Notes: generated by a model not told the origin, from the letters alone. A stretch of DNA of 64,000 nucleotides from Paenirhodobacter hankyongi (GCF_003664585.1 NZ_RCHI01000001.1:248001-312000), one strand, 5' to 3'. Positions 50,802-61,840 are shown, counted from the stretch's first letter. Program-made: numbers and translations.

Positions 50802-51614
50802 ATGTTCGACACAGCCGGCCAGTCCCGCATGCAGCGCAGCCATGGCGAGGCCGCCGTGGCCTTTGATGGCGCGCGCCTGACCGGGCTGCGGCAGAAGGGC
50901 TCGGGCAAGGCGCTGCTGCCGCGGGTGCGCGGCGTGCCGGAGGTGGTGTTTCTCAACACCTCGGGCGGGCTGACTTCGGGCGATACGCTCTCCTATGCCG
51001 TGACACTCGAGGGCGGCGCGCGCGCCGTGACCACCACGCAGGCGGCCGAACGCGCCTATCGCGCCAACGCCGGCCCCGCCCGTGTCACCGTGCACCACAA
51101 GGTCGGTCCGGGCGGATCGCTCGACTGGCTGCCGCAGGAGACGATCCTGTTCGAGGCGGCGAACCTTGCCCGCGAGACGGTGATCGAGCTTGCTCCAGAC
51201 GCCTCCTGCCTGCTGCTCGAGGCGGTGGTCCTGGGCCGGGCTGCGATGGGCGAGACGGTGGAGACCTTGCAGTTTTCCGACCATCGCACCATCCTGCGGG
51301 CCGGAAAACCAGTGTTTTTCGAGCCTTTCGCGCTGAATTCGAACATTCTGGCCCGTGGGCCGCGTGCGGCGATCCTGGGGCCCGCACGTGCCTTCGCGAC
51401 GCTGGTGCTCTGCGCCCCGGGGGCCGAGGATGCGGTCGCGGCCGCCCGCGCGGCGCTGGCCGAAGCCGGGGTTGAAGGCGCCGCCTCGGGCTTTGACGGC
51501 AAATGCGTGGTGCGGTTGCTGGCCCGTGACGGCTGGCCGCTGCGCCGACAGATCCTGAAGCTGATGGATGCGCTGCGCCGGGGTGCTGCCCCGCCGCGCG
51601 TCTGGCAATTGTAA
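50802..51614 (+). CDS. ureD: Urease accessory protein UreD
   Basis: A 270-residue UreD/UreH protein with FLNTSGGLTSGDTLSYAV, QAAERAYRANAGPARV and the family's WLPQETILFEAANLARE. UreD joins UreF and UreG to load nickel into apo-urease. Adjacent ATGs lie at 50799 and 50802; I prefer 50802 for its spacing from GAGAGG, giving 271 codons including stop. It is the first gene of the urease operon; UreA follows after nine bases. Confidence 0.9.
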   Translation: MFDTAGQSRMQRSHGEAAVAFDGARLTGLRQKGSGKALLPRVRGVPEVVFLNTSGGLTSGDTLSYAVTLEGGARAVTTTQAAERAYRANAGPARVTVHHKVGPGGSLDWLPQETILFEAANLARETVIELAPDASCLLLEAVVLGRAAMGETVETLQFSDHRTILRAGKPVFFEPFALNSNILARGPRAAILGPARAFATLVLCAPGAEDAVAAARAALAEAGVEGAASGFDGKCVVRLLARDGWPLRRQILKLMDALRRGAAPPRVWQL

Positions 51615-51623
51615 GAGGGAACG

Positions 51624-51926
51624 ATGAACCTGACCCCCCGTGAAAAGGACAAGCTGCTGATCAGCCTTGCCGCCATCGTGGCGCGCAACCGGCTCGAGCG
51701 CGGCGTGAAGCTCAACCACCCCGAGGCGATCGCGATCATCTCGGATTTCGTGGTCGAGGGCGCGCGCGCCGGCGTCTCGGTGGCCGAGCTGATGGAGACC
51801 GGCGCCCAGGTGCTGACCCGTGAGCAGTGCATGGAGGGCATCCCCGAGATGATCCACTCGATCCAGGTCGAGGCGACCTTCCCCGACGGCACCAAGCTCG
51901 TCACCGTTCACCATCCGATCCGCTGA
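51624..51926 (+). CDS. ureA: Urease gamma subunit
   Basis: A 100-residue structural subunit with the normal start [20 protein letters not shown] and [20 protein letters not shown]. It forms the trimer of alpha, beta and gamma chains with UreB and UreC. Length matches separate gamma subunits of proteobacteria. A GAGGG site precedes the ATG. Confidence 0.97.
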   Translation: MNLTPREKDKLLISLAAIVARNRLERGVKLNHPEAIAIISDFVVEGARAGVSVAELMETGAQVLTREQCMEGIPEMIHSIQVEATFPDGTKLVTVHHPIR

Positions 51927-51935
51927 GGTGCCGCG

Positions 51936-52240
51936 ATGATCCCCGGAGAAATCTTCCCCGCCGAAGGCGTGATCACCCTGAACGAGGGGCTCGAGGCGAT
52001 CACCCTCACCGTCTCGAACACCGGCGACCGGCCGGTGCAGGTGGGTTCGCATTACCATTTCGCCGAAACCAACCCGGGCCTCAGCTTCGACCGCGCCGCC
52101 GCGCGCGGCTATCGGCTGGATATCGCCGCGGGCACCGCGGTGCGCTTCGAGCCCGGCCAGACCCGCGAGGTGCGGCTTGTGCCCTATCGCGGCGCACGCA
52201 AGGTGTTCGGCTTCAACCAGACCGTGATGGGGGACCTCTG

Positions 52241-52241
<1 letters not shown>
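51936..52241 (+). CDS. ureB: Urease beta subunit
   Basis: A 101-residue subunit with [38 protein letters not shown] and [13 protein letters not shown], the usual beta-chain signatures. The stop overlaps the ureC start by one base (TGATG). Confidence 0.97.
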
Positions 52242-53947
<1,706 letters not shown>

Positions 53948-53951
53948 GCGA

Positions 53952-54308
53952 TCAGGTCAGGCTGAACCGGGTGAACAGCCTTGCGCGCGGCAATGTGCGC
54001 AGGGCGCCGGCAAGGTCGGGCAGGGCGATCCCCGGTCCCCGCTCCTCGGCCGTGCGGCGCGACGAGCGCAGCACGCGCGAGACCTTCTCGCGGGTATAGC
54101 CGGGGTCGAGGCGGATCTCGTCGGGCAGAAGCCTCGGGTCGAAGACCTGGCTGCGCTGCGTCACCACCTCGATCTTGTGCCAGCGGCCGACGGTCGGCAG
54201 GTCGGGACGGGTGAGGAACGCGGCGCGCAGTTCGGCCTCGCGTCGGCGCAGACGGGCAATCTCGGTCCGAATGGCGACCAGCTCGTCGGCAGGGGGTGTC
54301 AAATGCAT
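53952..54308 (-). CDS. Hypothetical protein antisense within the urease cluster
   Basis: A 118-residue protein on the minus strand between ureC and ureE, with an N-terminal coiled-coil-like helix (ELVAIRTEIARLRRREAELRAAF) quoted in part as IRTEIARLRRREAEL and a basic C-terminus. The middle reads RWHKIEVVTQRSQVFDP. I recognise no domain. It lies head-to-head with ureE (gap 76 bases) and tail-to-tail with ureC (gap 4 bases). The start has GAGGGAG upstream. It interrupts an otherwise continuous urease operon, so ureE may need its own promoter. Confidence 0.65.
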   Translation of the reverse strand: MHLTPPADELVAIRTEIARLRRREAELRAAFLTRPDLPTVGRWHKIEVVTQRSQVFDPRLLPDEIRLDPGYTREKVSRVLRSSRRTAEERGPGIALPDLAGALRTLPRARLFTRFSLT

Positions 54309-54384
54309 CTTCGCCTCCCTCGCGAAGTTAAAGCATCAGTATGCGCCGCCATCTTTAAGAAACGTCTAACAGCGAAGGTCCGAG

Positions 54385-54891
54385 ATGACAGAACTTCCCC
54401 ATGCGCAGGCCGTAGTGCCGAAGGGCCAGTGGCAGGGCGCGGCCGATCACGTCGCGCTGGACTACGAAGGCCGTTTCCTGCGCCGCAAGCGGCTGGTGTC
54501 GGCGGGGGGGATCGCCTTCCTTGTCGACCTGCCCGAGGTGGTGAACCTGACCGGCGGCGAGGCGTTCCGGCTTGATGACGGGCGGCTGGTCGAGGTGCGT
54601 TGCGGGCTCGAGCCGGTGCTGAGCATCTCGGGCGATCTGGCGCGCCTTGCGTGGCACATCGGCAACCGCCATACGCCGTGCCAGATCGAGCCCACGCGGC
54701 TGGTGATCCGCGCCGATCACGTGCTCGAGGCGATGCTGCGCCAGCTTGGCGCGCGGGTCACCGCGACGGTCGAGCCCTTCGCCCCCGAGGGCGGCGCCTA
54801 TGGCATGGGCCGGACGATGGGCCATGACCACGGCCATGCGCACGGGGCGGGGCATTCGCACGGGCCGGGGCAGTTCCATGTCCACCCCTGA
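54385..54891 (+). CDS. ureE: Urease accessory protein UreE
   Basis: A 168-residue nickel metallochaperone. The N-terminal domain includes HVALDYEGRFLRRKRLVSA, the metal-binding domain LAWHIGNRHTPCQIE with a conserved His, and the tail ends in a His-rich run ([19 protein letters not shown]) that stores nickel. It passes nickel to UreG. It follows the antisense gene and overlaps ureF by 14 bases. Confidence 0.94.
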   Translation: MTELPHAQAVVPKGQWQGAADHVALDYEGRFLRRKRLVSAGGIAFLVDLPEVVNLTGGEAFRLDDGRLVEVRCGLEPVLSISGDLARLAWHIGNRHTPCQIEPTRLVIRADHVLEAMLRQLGARVTATVEPFAPEGGAYGMGRTMGHDHGHAHGAGHSHGPGQFHVHP

Positions 54892-55522
54892 GGCGCTTGG
54901 CCTGCTCAGTCTCGTGCAATGGCTGTCGCCGGCCTTCCCGACCGGCGCCTTCGCCTATAGTCACGGGCTTGAACAGGCGGTGGCGGAGGGCGACGTGCGC
55001 GACGCGCCGGCGCTGGCGGACTGGCTTGCCGACATCCTCGCCCATGGCGCGGGCTGGAACGACGCGGTGCTTCTGGCCTGCGCGCTGCGCGGCGAGGATC
55101 TGGCGCCGCTCGCCGATCTGGCCCGCGCGCTGGCCGGCAGTGCCGAGCGGCTGCATGAGACCGAGGCGCAGGGCGCGGCCTTCACCCGGGCGCAGGCCGA
55201 GATGACCGGCGCGCCGCTCGAGCCCCTGCCGCTGCCGCTTGCGGTGGCCCGTGCGGCGCGCGGCCTGGCCCTGCCGGCCGGGCAAGTGATTGCACTTTTC
55301 CAACATTCCTTCGCCTCGAACCTGGTCTCGGCGGGGGTCAGATTTGTCCCTTTGGGACAATCGGCGGGGCAGGCGGTGCTGGCCGGCCTGCACCCGATGA
55401 TCGCTGCGCTCGCCGCCCGCGCAGTCACGGCCACGCGCGCCGATCTGGCGAGCGCGGCCTTCCGCGCCGAGCTGCAGGCGGCGGCGCATGAAACGCTTGA
55501 CGTGAGGATCTTCAAGACATGA
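54878..55522 (+). CDS. ureF: Urease accessory protein UreF
   Basis: A 214-residue helical protein with [21 protein letters not shown], the UreF hallmark, and [21 protein letters not shown] (in part [14 protein letters not shown]). UreF gates UreG GTPase activity during nickel insertion. Start at 54878 lies inside the ureE coding end. Its stop overlaps ureG (ATGA). Confidence 0.92.
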   Translation: MSTPEALGLLSLVQWLSPAFPTGAFAYSHGLEQAVAEGDVRDAPALADWLADILAHGAGWNDAVLLACALRGEDLAPLADLARALAGSAERLHETEAQGAAFTRAQAEMTGAPLEPLPLPLAVARAARGLALPAGQVIALFQHSFASNLVSAGVRFVPLGQSAGQAVLAGLHPMIAALAARAVTATRADLASAAFRAELQAAAHETLDVRIFKT

Positions 55523-56145
55523 CGAACGGACCGCTTCGCGTCGGTATCGGGGGCCCGGTGGGCGTGGGCAAGACCACGCTGACCGAACAGCTGTGCCGCG
55601 CCCTGGCCGGCCGCTGCTCGATGGCGGTGGTGACGAATGACATCTACACCCGCGAGGATGCCGAGGCGCTGATGCGCGCGCAGGTGCTGCCGGCCGAGCG
55701 CATCCGCGGCGTCGAGACCGGCGGCTGCCCGCATACCGCGATCCGCGAGGATGCCTCGATCAACCTCGCCGCCATCGCCGAGCTGAATGCGGCCTTCCCG
55801 GACCTCGACCTCGTGCTGATCGAGTCGGGCGGCGACAACCTTGCCGCCACCTTCAGCCCGGAACTGGCCGATCTGACGATCTATGTGATCGACACCGCGG
55901 CGGGGCAGGACATCCCGCGCAAGCGCGGTCCGGGGGTGACCCGCTCGGACCTGCTGGTGGTGAACAAGACCGACCTTGCGCCCTATGTCGGCGTCGATCC
56001 GGTGCTGCTTGAATCCGACACGCAGCGCGCCCGCGGCGCCCGGCCCTATGTCATGGCGCAGCTGCGCCAGGGCCGGGGCATCGCCGAGATCGTCGCCTTC
56101 CTCGAGCGCGAAGGGGGGCTCGAACTGGCGGCGATTCCGACCTGA
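55519..56145 (+). CDS. ureG: Urease accessory GTPase UreG
   Basis: A 208-residue SIMIBI GTPase. P-loop [15 protein letters not shown], the metal site [18 protein letters not shown] with Cys-Pro-His, and the guanine motif [10 protein letters not shown]. It dimerises with nickel and GTP to deliver nickel to urease. It is the final gene of the urease operon; a terminator follows. Confidence 0.97.
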   Translation: MTNGPLRVGIGGPVGVGKTTLTEQLCRALAGRCSMAVVTNDIYTREDAEALMRAQVLPAERIRGVETGGCPHTAIREDASINLAAIAELNAAFPDLDLVLIESGGDNLAATFSPELADLTIYVIDTAAGQDIPRKRGPGVTRSDLLVVNKTDLAPYVGVDPVLLESDTQRARGARPYVMAQLRQGRGIAEIVAFLEREGGLELAAIPT

Positions 56146-56178
56146 TTGGCAGAAAAACCGACAAATTGATCAAAATGG

Positions 56179-56220
56179 TGCCCGGGCGTTGCGCGACGCC
56201 CGGGCATTCGCCCAATTTTT
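56179..56220 (+). terminator. Terminator of the urease operon
   Basis: An 11-bp stem (TGCCCGGGCGT / ACGCCCGGGCA) with a TGCGCG loop ends at 56206; TTTTT follows 9 bases later at 56216-56220. The displaced T-tract makes it less than ideal. Confidence 0.6.
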
Positions 56221-56230
56221 GGCCGTAATT

Positions 56231-56242
56231 CACGAATTCGTG
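56231..56242. promoter_or_regulatory. Perfect palindrome upstream of urtA
   Basis: CACGAATTCGTG is a perfect 12-base dyad 159 bases before the urtA start. It could be an operator for nitrogen control of the urea transporter. I found no canonical sigma-54 element (TGGCAC, five bases, TTGC) in the same 256-base gap. Confidence 0.4.
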
Positions 56243-56401
56243 CCGGGGGCGTGATCCTCCCGTGCGCCGCCGCTTGCCGCAGCGCGGCGTGCTGCGCTCT
56301 GCTGTCCTCAGCGGCACCGGAACCGGGCCGCGCCGCCGCAACCGGCGGCCGACAATCTGCCCGCGCATCGAACGACGGGCCGGAACAGGGGGATTTTCAC
56401 G

Positions 56402-57709
56402 ATGATGCGGTTTGGGACGCGGTTTGGGACGCTGATGGCGGGCGCGGCGCTGGCCACGCTGTTCGCGGCGGGCGGTGCGCTCGCCGAGGGCGACACGATC
56501 AAGGTCGGCGTGCTGCATTCGCTGTCGGGCACGATGGCGATCTCGGAGACGACGCTGAAGGACACCGTCCTGATGCTGATCGACGAACAGAACAAGAAGG
56601 GCGGCCTTCTGGGCAAGAAGATCGAGCCGGTGGTGGTCGACCCGGCCTCCGACTGGCCGCTGTTCGCCGAGAAGGCGCGCGAGCTGATCACCGTCGACAA
56701 GGTGGATGTGATCTTCGGCTGCTGGACCTCGGTCAGCCGCAAGTCGGTGCTGCCGGTGCTCGAGGAGCTGAACGGGCTGCTGTTCTACCCGGTGCAATAC
56801 GAGGGCGAGGAAAGCTCCTACAACGTCTTCTACACCGGCGCCGCGCCGAACCAGCAGGCGATCCCGGCGGTGGACTATTTCCTGAACGAGCTCGGCGTGC
56901 AGAAATTCGCGCTGCTTGGCACCGACTATGTCTATCCGCGCACCACGAACAACATCCTGACCGCCTATCTGAAGTCGAAGGGCATCGCCGAGAGCGACAT
57001 CTTCGTCAACTACACCCCCTTCGGGCAGTCGGACTGGTCGAAGATCGTGGCTGACGTCAAGGCGCTTGGCGCCGACGGCAAGAAGGTGGGCGTGATCTCG
57101 ACGATCAACGGCGACGCGAACATCGGCTTCTACAAGGAACTCGCGGCCTCGGGGATCACCGCCGAGGACATCCCCGTCGTCGCCTTCTCGGTGGGCGAGG
57201 AGGAGCTTTCGGGTCTGGGCGAGGGCGATCTGAAGAACCTCGTCGGCCAGCTGGCCGCCTGGAACTACTTTGAGAGCGCCGACACGCCCGAGAACAAGGC
57301 TTTCATCGAGGGCTGGCACAAGTATACCGGCAACGACAAGCGCGTCACCAACGACCCGATGGAGGCCACCTATATCGGCTTCAACATGTGGGTGAACGCG
57401 GTGACCGAGGCCGGCACCACCAATGTCGACAAGGTCGAGGATGCGATGATCGGGCAGAAATTCCCGAACCTCACCGGCACCACGGCCGAGATGCTGCCGA
57501 ACCACCACCTGACGAAGCCGGTGCTGATCGGCGAGATTCAGGCCGACGGCCAGTTCGACATCATCTCGCAGACCGACCCGGTGCCGGGCGATGCCTGGAC
57601 CGACTTCCTGCCCGAATCCGCCGTGCTCTCGTCGGACTGGAAGACGCTCAAATGCGGCATGTACAACACCGACACCAAGACCTGCGTTCAGTTGAAGTCG
57701 AATTACTGA
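56402..57709 (+). CDS. urtA: Urea ABC transporter substrate-binding protein
   Basis: A 435-residue periplasmic protein of the branched-chain amino-acid SBP class. A signal peptide ends near residue 28 (LFAAGGALA). The mature start DTIKVGVLHSLSGTMAISE and FYPVQYEGEESSYNVFY are UrtA marks, along with DVIFGCWTSVSRKSVLPV. It binds urea with high affinity. Encoded just after urease, it begins the urtABCDE set. A stable hairpin follows before urtB. Confidence 0.95.
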   Translation: MMRFGTRFGTLMAGAALATLFAAGGALAEGDTIKVGVLHSLSGTMAISETTLKDTVLMLIDEQNKKGGLLGKKIEPVVVDPASDWPLFAEKARELITVDKVDVIFGCWTSVSRKSVLPVLEELNGLLFYPVQYEGEESSYNVFYTGAAPNQQAIPAVDYFLNELGVQKFALLGTDYVYPRTTNNILTAYLKSKGIAESDIFVNYTPFGQSDWSKIVADVKALGADGKKVGVISTINGDANIGFYKELAASGITAEDIPVVAFSVGEEELSGLGEGDLKNLVGQLAAWNYFESADTPENKAFIEGWHKYTGNDKRVTNDPMEATYIGFNMWVNAVTEAGTTNVDKVEDAMIGQKFPNLTGTTAEMLPNHHLTKPVLIGEIQADGQFDIISQTDPVPGDAWTDFLPESAVLSSDWKTLKCGMYNTDTKTCVQLKSNY

Positions 57710-57725
57710 TCGGCTTCGGCACCCA

Positions 57726-57749
57726 GGAGGGGGCGTTCGCGCCCCCTCC
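57726..57749 (+). other. UUCG-loop hairpin between urtA and urtB
   Basis: GGAGGGGGCG and CGCCCCCTCC form a perfect 10-bp stem closed by a TTCG tetraloop, 16 bases after the urtA stop. No T-tract follows, so it probably stabilises urtA mRNA and limits read-through. Confidence 0.7.
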
Positions 57750-57773
57750 GACGACCCTTGCAGGGAAACCGAG

Positions 57774-59765
57774 ATGCGCAAATTCCTTCTGGCGCTGAGT
57801 GCCTCGCTGTGCCTCGCGCTGCCCGCGCCCGCGCAGGAAAGCGCTGCCCCCGCTCCATCCGAAACGACGATTGCCGCGCCGGCCCTCACCGGCCTCGCCG
57901 CAGTGATCGCCGGGAATGCCGAGGCGATCGCCAGGCCCTCGCGCCAGACCATCGGGCCTGTTGTGGCGGCGATCGTGGCCGCAGGGGAGGGCGCGCCCGG
58001 CTTCCTCGCCGCCTGGGCCGACAAGCGGCTGGGGCAACGCAAGTCCGACGGGGCGATCTTCGTGGTCGAGAAGCAGGGCGCCGATTATGCGCTGAGCGAC
58101 CCGGTCAGCGGCGCCCTGGCCGGCACCGCGGCGAAAGCCGAGATCGCCGAGATCAAGCCGAATTCCGGCGTGCGCGGGCTGATCGCCGGTGCGCTGGTGC
58201 AGTTCCAGCTCTCCGACCCCGACCCGGCCCAGCGTCGCGCCGCGCTCGAGGCGCTGGCCCGCGAGGGCGGGGCCGAGCATCTCGCCCCGCTCGCCGCCGC
58301 GATCTCGGGCGAAAGCGACCCGGTGATCCGGGCGCAGAAGGAGCGCCTGCTCGGCCTTCTGACCATCCGCTTCGGCGCGACGCCCGCCGCGCGCGTTGCC
58401 GCGATCGAAGGGTTCGGCGCCGATATGGGGCTTGATTTCCGTGCGGCGCTGAACCCGATCCGCGCCACCGCGCGCGCGGCCTTCGACGGCGCCCCTGCGG
58501 GCAATGTGGCGAAAGAGCTGCGCCCGGGGCAAGGCGGCTTCACCGCCGAGGAAGCCTATGCGCTGCTTGTCGCCCAGGGGCTCGCGCCGAAACGGCTCAC
58601 CCGCGCCGACCTGCGCGCCGCGCTCGAGGCGCATGTGGAGAACGGCGCGGTCGGCGGCGTGCCGCTGGCCGCGCTCGACGACCCGGCAAAGCGCGACGCC
58701 GCCTATACCGCGCTTGAAGCGGCCGGGGCCGTTCCCGCCGCCGCCACCGATGACGAGGTCGCAAACGCCGTCGCCGCACACCGCTATGCCGAGATCTACG
58801 CCGAGCCCGAGGCCGCCGTCACCACGGCCGCCGCCGCGGCGCTGCAATCGGTCTCGCTCAAGGTCGACGCGATGCAGGGGATCGACCTCGGCCTCGACGC
58901 ACTGTCGCTCGCCTCGATCTATTTCCTCGCGGCGATCGGCCTTGCCATCACCTTCGGCGTGATGGGCGTCATCAACATGGCGCATGGCGAGTTCATCACC
59001 ATGGGCGCCTACACCGGCTATGTCGTGCAGCTCTGGATCCACGATTACACCGCCTCGATCCTCGTGGCCCTTCCCCTCGCCTTCGCCGTCACCTTCACCG
59101 CCGGCGTGGCGATGGAGCGGCTGGTGATCCGCCATCTCTACAAGCGCCCGCTGGAAACGCTTCTGGCCACCTTCGGCATCTCGATCGCGCTGCAGCAGCT
59201 CTTCAAGAACATCTTCGGCACCCAGGCCCGGCCGCTCACCGCGCCCGACTGGCTGGACGGGGCCTGGGTGCTGAACGACATCGTCGGCATCTCCTATATC
59301 CGCATCGCGATCTTCGTGCTGGCGCTGGTCTTCCTCGGCCTCTACCTCTTCGTGATGAAGCGCACCCGGCTCGGCCTCGAGGTCCGCGCGGTGACGCAGA
59401 ACCCCTCGATGGCGGCCTCGATGGGGATCAACCCCGACCGTATCAACATGCTGGCCTTCGGGCTCGGCTCGGGCATCGCGGGCATCGCGGGGGTGGCCAT
59501 CGGCCTCTTCGCCAAGGTCACCTCGGAACTCGGCTCCGATTACATCGTGCAGAGCTTCATGACCGTGGTCGTCGGCGGCGTCGGCAATATCTGGGGCACG
59601 CTCGCGGGCGCGACGCTGGTCGGCTTCCTGCAAAAGGGGATCGAGGCGCTGAACCCCTCGAACACGCTGGCCGCGCAGACCTACATGATCCTCTTCATCA
59701 TCATCTTCATCCAGTTCCGGCCGCGGGGCATCATCGCCCTCAAGGGCCGCGCGGCGGGGGATTGA
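57774..59765 (+). CDS. urtB: Urea ABC transporter permease UrtB
   Basis: A 663-residue permease. A signal peptide (1-21) leads an extracytoplasmic region of about 350 residues with helical repeat-like text (DPAQRRAALEALAREGG) before the LivH-like permease (about 375-655: GLAITFGVMGVINMAHGEF, FVMKRTRLGLEVRAVTQNP). The permease part alone is usual size; the N-terminal domain is longer than in most described UrtB proteins. It forms the urea channel with UrtC. Confidence 0.93.
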   Translation: MRKFLLALSASLCLALPAPAQESAAPAPSETTIAAPALTGLAAVIAGNAEAIARPSRQTIGPVVAAIVAAGEGAPGFLAAWADKRLGQRKSDGAIFVVEKQGADYALSDPVSGALAGTAAKAEIAEIKPNSGVRGLIAGALVQFQLSDPDPAQRRAALEALAREGGAEHLAPLAAAISGESDPVIRAQKERLLGLLTIRFGATPAARVAAIEGFGADMGLDFRAALNPIRATARAAFDGAPAGNVAKELRPGQGGFTAEEAYALLVAQGLAPKRLTRADLRAALEAHVENGAVGGVPLAALDDPAKRDAAYTALEAAGAVPAAATDDEVANAVAAHRYAEIYAEPEAAVTTAAAAALQSVSLKVDAMQGIDLGLDALSLASIYFLAAIGLAITFGVMGVINMAHGEFITMGAYTGYVVQLWIHDYTASILVALPLAFAVTFTAGVAMERLVIRHLYKRPLETLLATFGISIALQQLFKNIFGTQARPLTAPDWLDGAWVLNDIVGISYIRIAIFVLALVFLGLYLFVMKRTRLGLEVRAVTQNPSMAASMGINPDRINMLAFGLGSGIAGIAGVAIGLFAKVTSELGSDYIVQSFMTVVVGGVGNIWGTLAGATLVGFLQKGIEALNPSNTLAAQTYMILFIIIFIQFRPRGIIALKGRAAGD

Positions 59766-59796
59766 GCATGACCCGGCACGCATCCCTCGCTCTGCA

Positions 59797-59822
59797 TTCA
59801 TCTTGCCCGAAATACCTCGGGG
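59797..59822. repeat. 26-base intergenic repeat, single copy in the urt operon
   Basis: Exact reverse complement of the 10202-10227 element, located between urtB and urtC, which are otherwise expected to be close. Followed by a G-run and a GGGGGGCTGGCCCCCC hairpin. Confidence 0.8.
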
Positions 59823-59874
59823 GGCCCGGGGGGCTGGCCCCCCGGCACGCCGCCGCAATCCCGGAGGCCCGGAG

Positions 59875-61101
59875 ATGAAACCCGGCTTTCTCGCAAAGAA
59901 CCCCTCGGTTCTCGCCTTCCTCGCACTGCTTGCGCTCTTCACCCTCGCGGTGACGCTGCTTTCGACCGCCTATGGGGCCGAGATCGTCTCGACCTCGATG
60001 GTCAAGACGCTGGGCAAGACGCTCTGCCTGTGCCTCATCGCAATCGCGATGGATCTGGTCTGGGGCTATACCGGCATCCTCAGCCTCGGCCATTTCGCCT
60101 TCTTCGGGCTTGGCGGCTACATGATCGGCATGTGGCTGATGGTCGCCCGCACCCGCGAGATCGTGCTCGCCTCGGCTGCGGGCGTGCTGCCGATGACGCC
60201 GCAGGAGCTGAGCGACGCGATCGCCACGCAGATCTTCGGCGTCGTGGGCTCCTCCGAGCTGCCGGCGATCTGGCATTTCGCCGGATCGCTGCCGATGCAG
60301 CTCCTGTTCGTCGTGCTGGTGCCGGGGCTCCTCGCCTTCCTCTTCGGCTGGCTCGCGTTTCGCTCGCGCGTCACCGGCGTCTATCTCTCGATCCTGACCC
60401 AGGCGATGACGCTCGCGCTGTCGCTGTATCTCTTCCAGAACGACTCGGGGCTGCGCGGCAACAACGGGCTCTCGGGGCTGCAGAACATCCCCGGCCTTGC
60501 CGCCGATCAGGATCACCTGTCGGTGTGGTTTCTCTGGGCCTCGGCCGTGGCGCTCGGGCTCGGCTATCTGCTCGCCAGCTTCGTCACCTCGGGCAAGTTC
60601 GGCTCGGTGATGCGTGGCATCCGCGACGACGAGGCGCGGGTGCGCTTCCTCGGCTATTCGGTCGAGAGCTACAAGCTCTTCGTCTTCACCCTGACCGCGG
60701 TGATCGCCGCGATCGCCGGCGCGCTCTACTACCCGCAGGCGGGCATCATCAACCCGGCCGAGATGGCGCCGATCGCCTCGATCTATCTTGCGGTCTGGGT
60801 GGCGATCGGGGGCAGGGGGCGGCTTTACGGGGCGGTGATGGGCGCGGCCTTCGTCTCGCTCGTCTCGACCTGGTTCACCGGCGGGCGCGCGCCCGACCTG
60901 ACCCTCGGGATCTACACGGTGAAATGGGTCGACTGGTGGCAGGTGCTCTTGGGCCTCAGCTTCGTCCTTGTCACGCTCTTCGCGCCGAAGGGGCTCTCGG
61001 GGCTTGTCGACCTGCTTGCCGGGCTGCGGACACCCTGGCGTGGCGGCACCCCGCTCGGCCCCGATGACGGCTCGCTGCGCGAAGAGGAGGCGGTGGAATG
61101 A
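59875..61101 (+). CDS. urtC: Urea ABC transporter permease UrtC
   Basis: A 408-residue LivM-like permease with SLGHFAFFGLGGYMIGMWLM, the UrtC-type SGLRGNNGLSGLQNIPGL, and the cytoplasmic loop GSVMRGIRDDEARVRFLGYS. The start at 59875 has CCGGAG upstream, and the stop overlaps urtD (ATGA). It pairs with UrtB to form the channel. Confidence 0.94.
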   Translation: MKPGFLAKNPSVLAFLALLALFTLAVTLLSTAYGAEIVSTSMVKTLGKTLCLCLIAIAMDLVWGYTGILSLGHFAFFGLGGYMIGMWLMVARTREIVLASAAGVLPMTPQELSDAIATQIFGVVGSSELPAIWHFAGSLPMQLLFVVLVPGLLAFLFGWLAFRSRVTGVYLSILTQAMTLALSLYLFQNDSGLRGNNGLSGLQNIPGLAADQDHLSVWFLWASAVALGLGYLLASFVTSGKFGSVMRGIRDDEARVRFLGYSVESYKLFVFTLTAVIAAIAGALYYPQAGIINPAEMAPIASIYLAVWVAIGGRGRLYGAVMGAAFVSLVSTWFTGGRAPDLTLGIYTVKWVDWWQVLLGLSFVLVTLFAPKGLSGLVDLLAGLRTPWRGGTPLGPDDGSLREEEAVE

Positions 61102-61838
61102 AGGCGCTGCTCGAGGTCTCCGGCATCTCCGTCTCCTTCGACGGTTTCCGCGCGATCAACAACCTGTCCTTCTCGATCGGCCCGGCCGAGCTGCGCGCGG
61201 TGATCGGCCCGAACGGGGCGGGCAAGACCACCTTCATGGACATCGTCACCGGCAAGACCCGCCCCGACGAGGGCCGCGTGCTCTGGGGCGAGAAATCGGT
61301 CAACCTGCTGCGGATGAACGAGGCCCAGATCGCCCGCGCCGGCATCGGCCGCAAGTTCCAGCGCCCGACGGTGTTCGAGGACCAGTCGGTGGCCGAGAAC
61401 CTGATGATGGCGCTGAAGGCGGCGCGCGCGCCGTGGAAGGTGCTGGTCTGGCGCCCGCGCCCGGCCGATCACGCCCGTGTCGCGGCGCTGGCGGCGCAGG
61501 TCGGGCTTGCCGATAGTCTGACGCGGAAATCCGGGGAATTGTCGCACGGTCAGAAACAATGGCTCGAGATCGGCATGCTGCTCGCGCAGGAACCCCGGCT
61601 TTTGCTGGTCGACGAGCCCGCGGCCGGGATGACCTTGGCCGAGCGCGAGCAGACCACCGCGCTGCTGGTCGATCTGGCGAAGACCCGCGCCGTGGTGGTG
61701 GTCGAACACGACATGGATTTCGTGCGCCGGCTGAACTGCCGGGTCACCGTGCTGCATGAGGGATCGGTGCTCGCCGAGGGCTCGCTCGATCACGTCACCG
61801 CCGACCGGCAGGTCATCGAAGTCTATCTGGGGCGCTGA
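61098..61838 (+). CDS. urtD: Urea ABC transporter ATPase UrtD
   Basis: A 246-residue LivG-like ATPase: Walker A GPNGAGKTTFMDIV, signature LSHGQKQWLEIGMLLA, Walker B LLLVDEPAAGM, and VVEHDMDFVRRL. It overlaps urtC by four bases and precedes urtE by two. Confidence 0.94.
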   Translation: MKALLEVSGISVSFDGFRAINNLSFSIGPAELRAVIGPNGAGKTTFMDIVTGKTRPDEGRVLWGEKSVNLLRMNEAQIARAGIGRKFQRPTVFEDQSVAENLMMALKAARAPWKVLVWRPRPADHARVAALAAQVGLADSLTRKSGELSHGQKQWLEIGMLLAQEPRLLLVDEPAAGMTLAEREQTTALLVDLAKTRAVVVVEHDMDFVRRLNCRVTVLHEGSVLAEGSLDHVTADRQVIEVYLGR

Positions 61839-61840
61839 AG

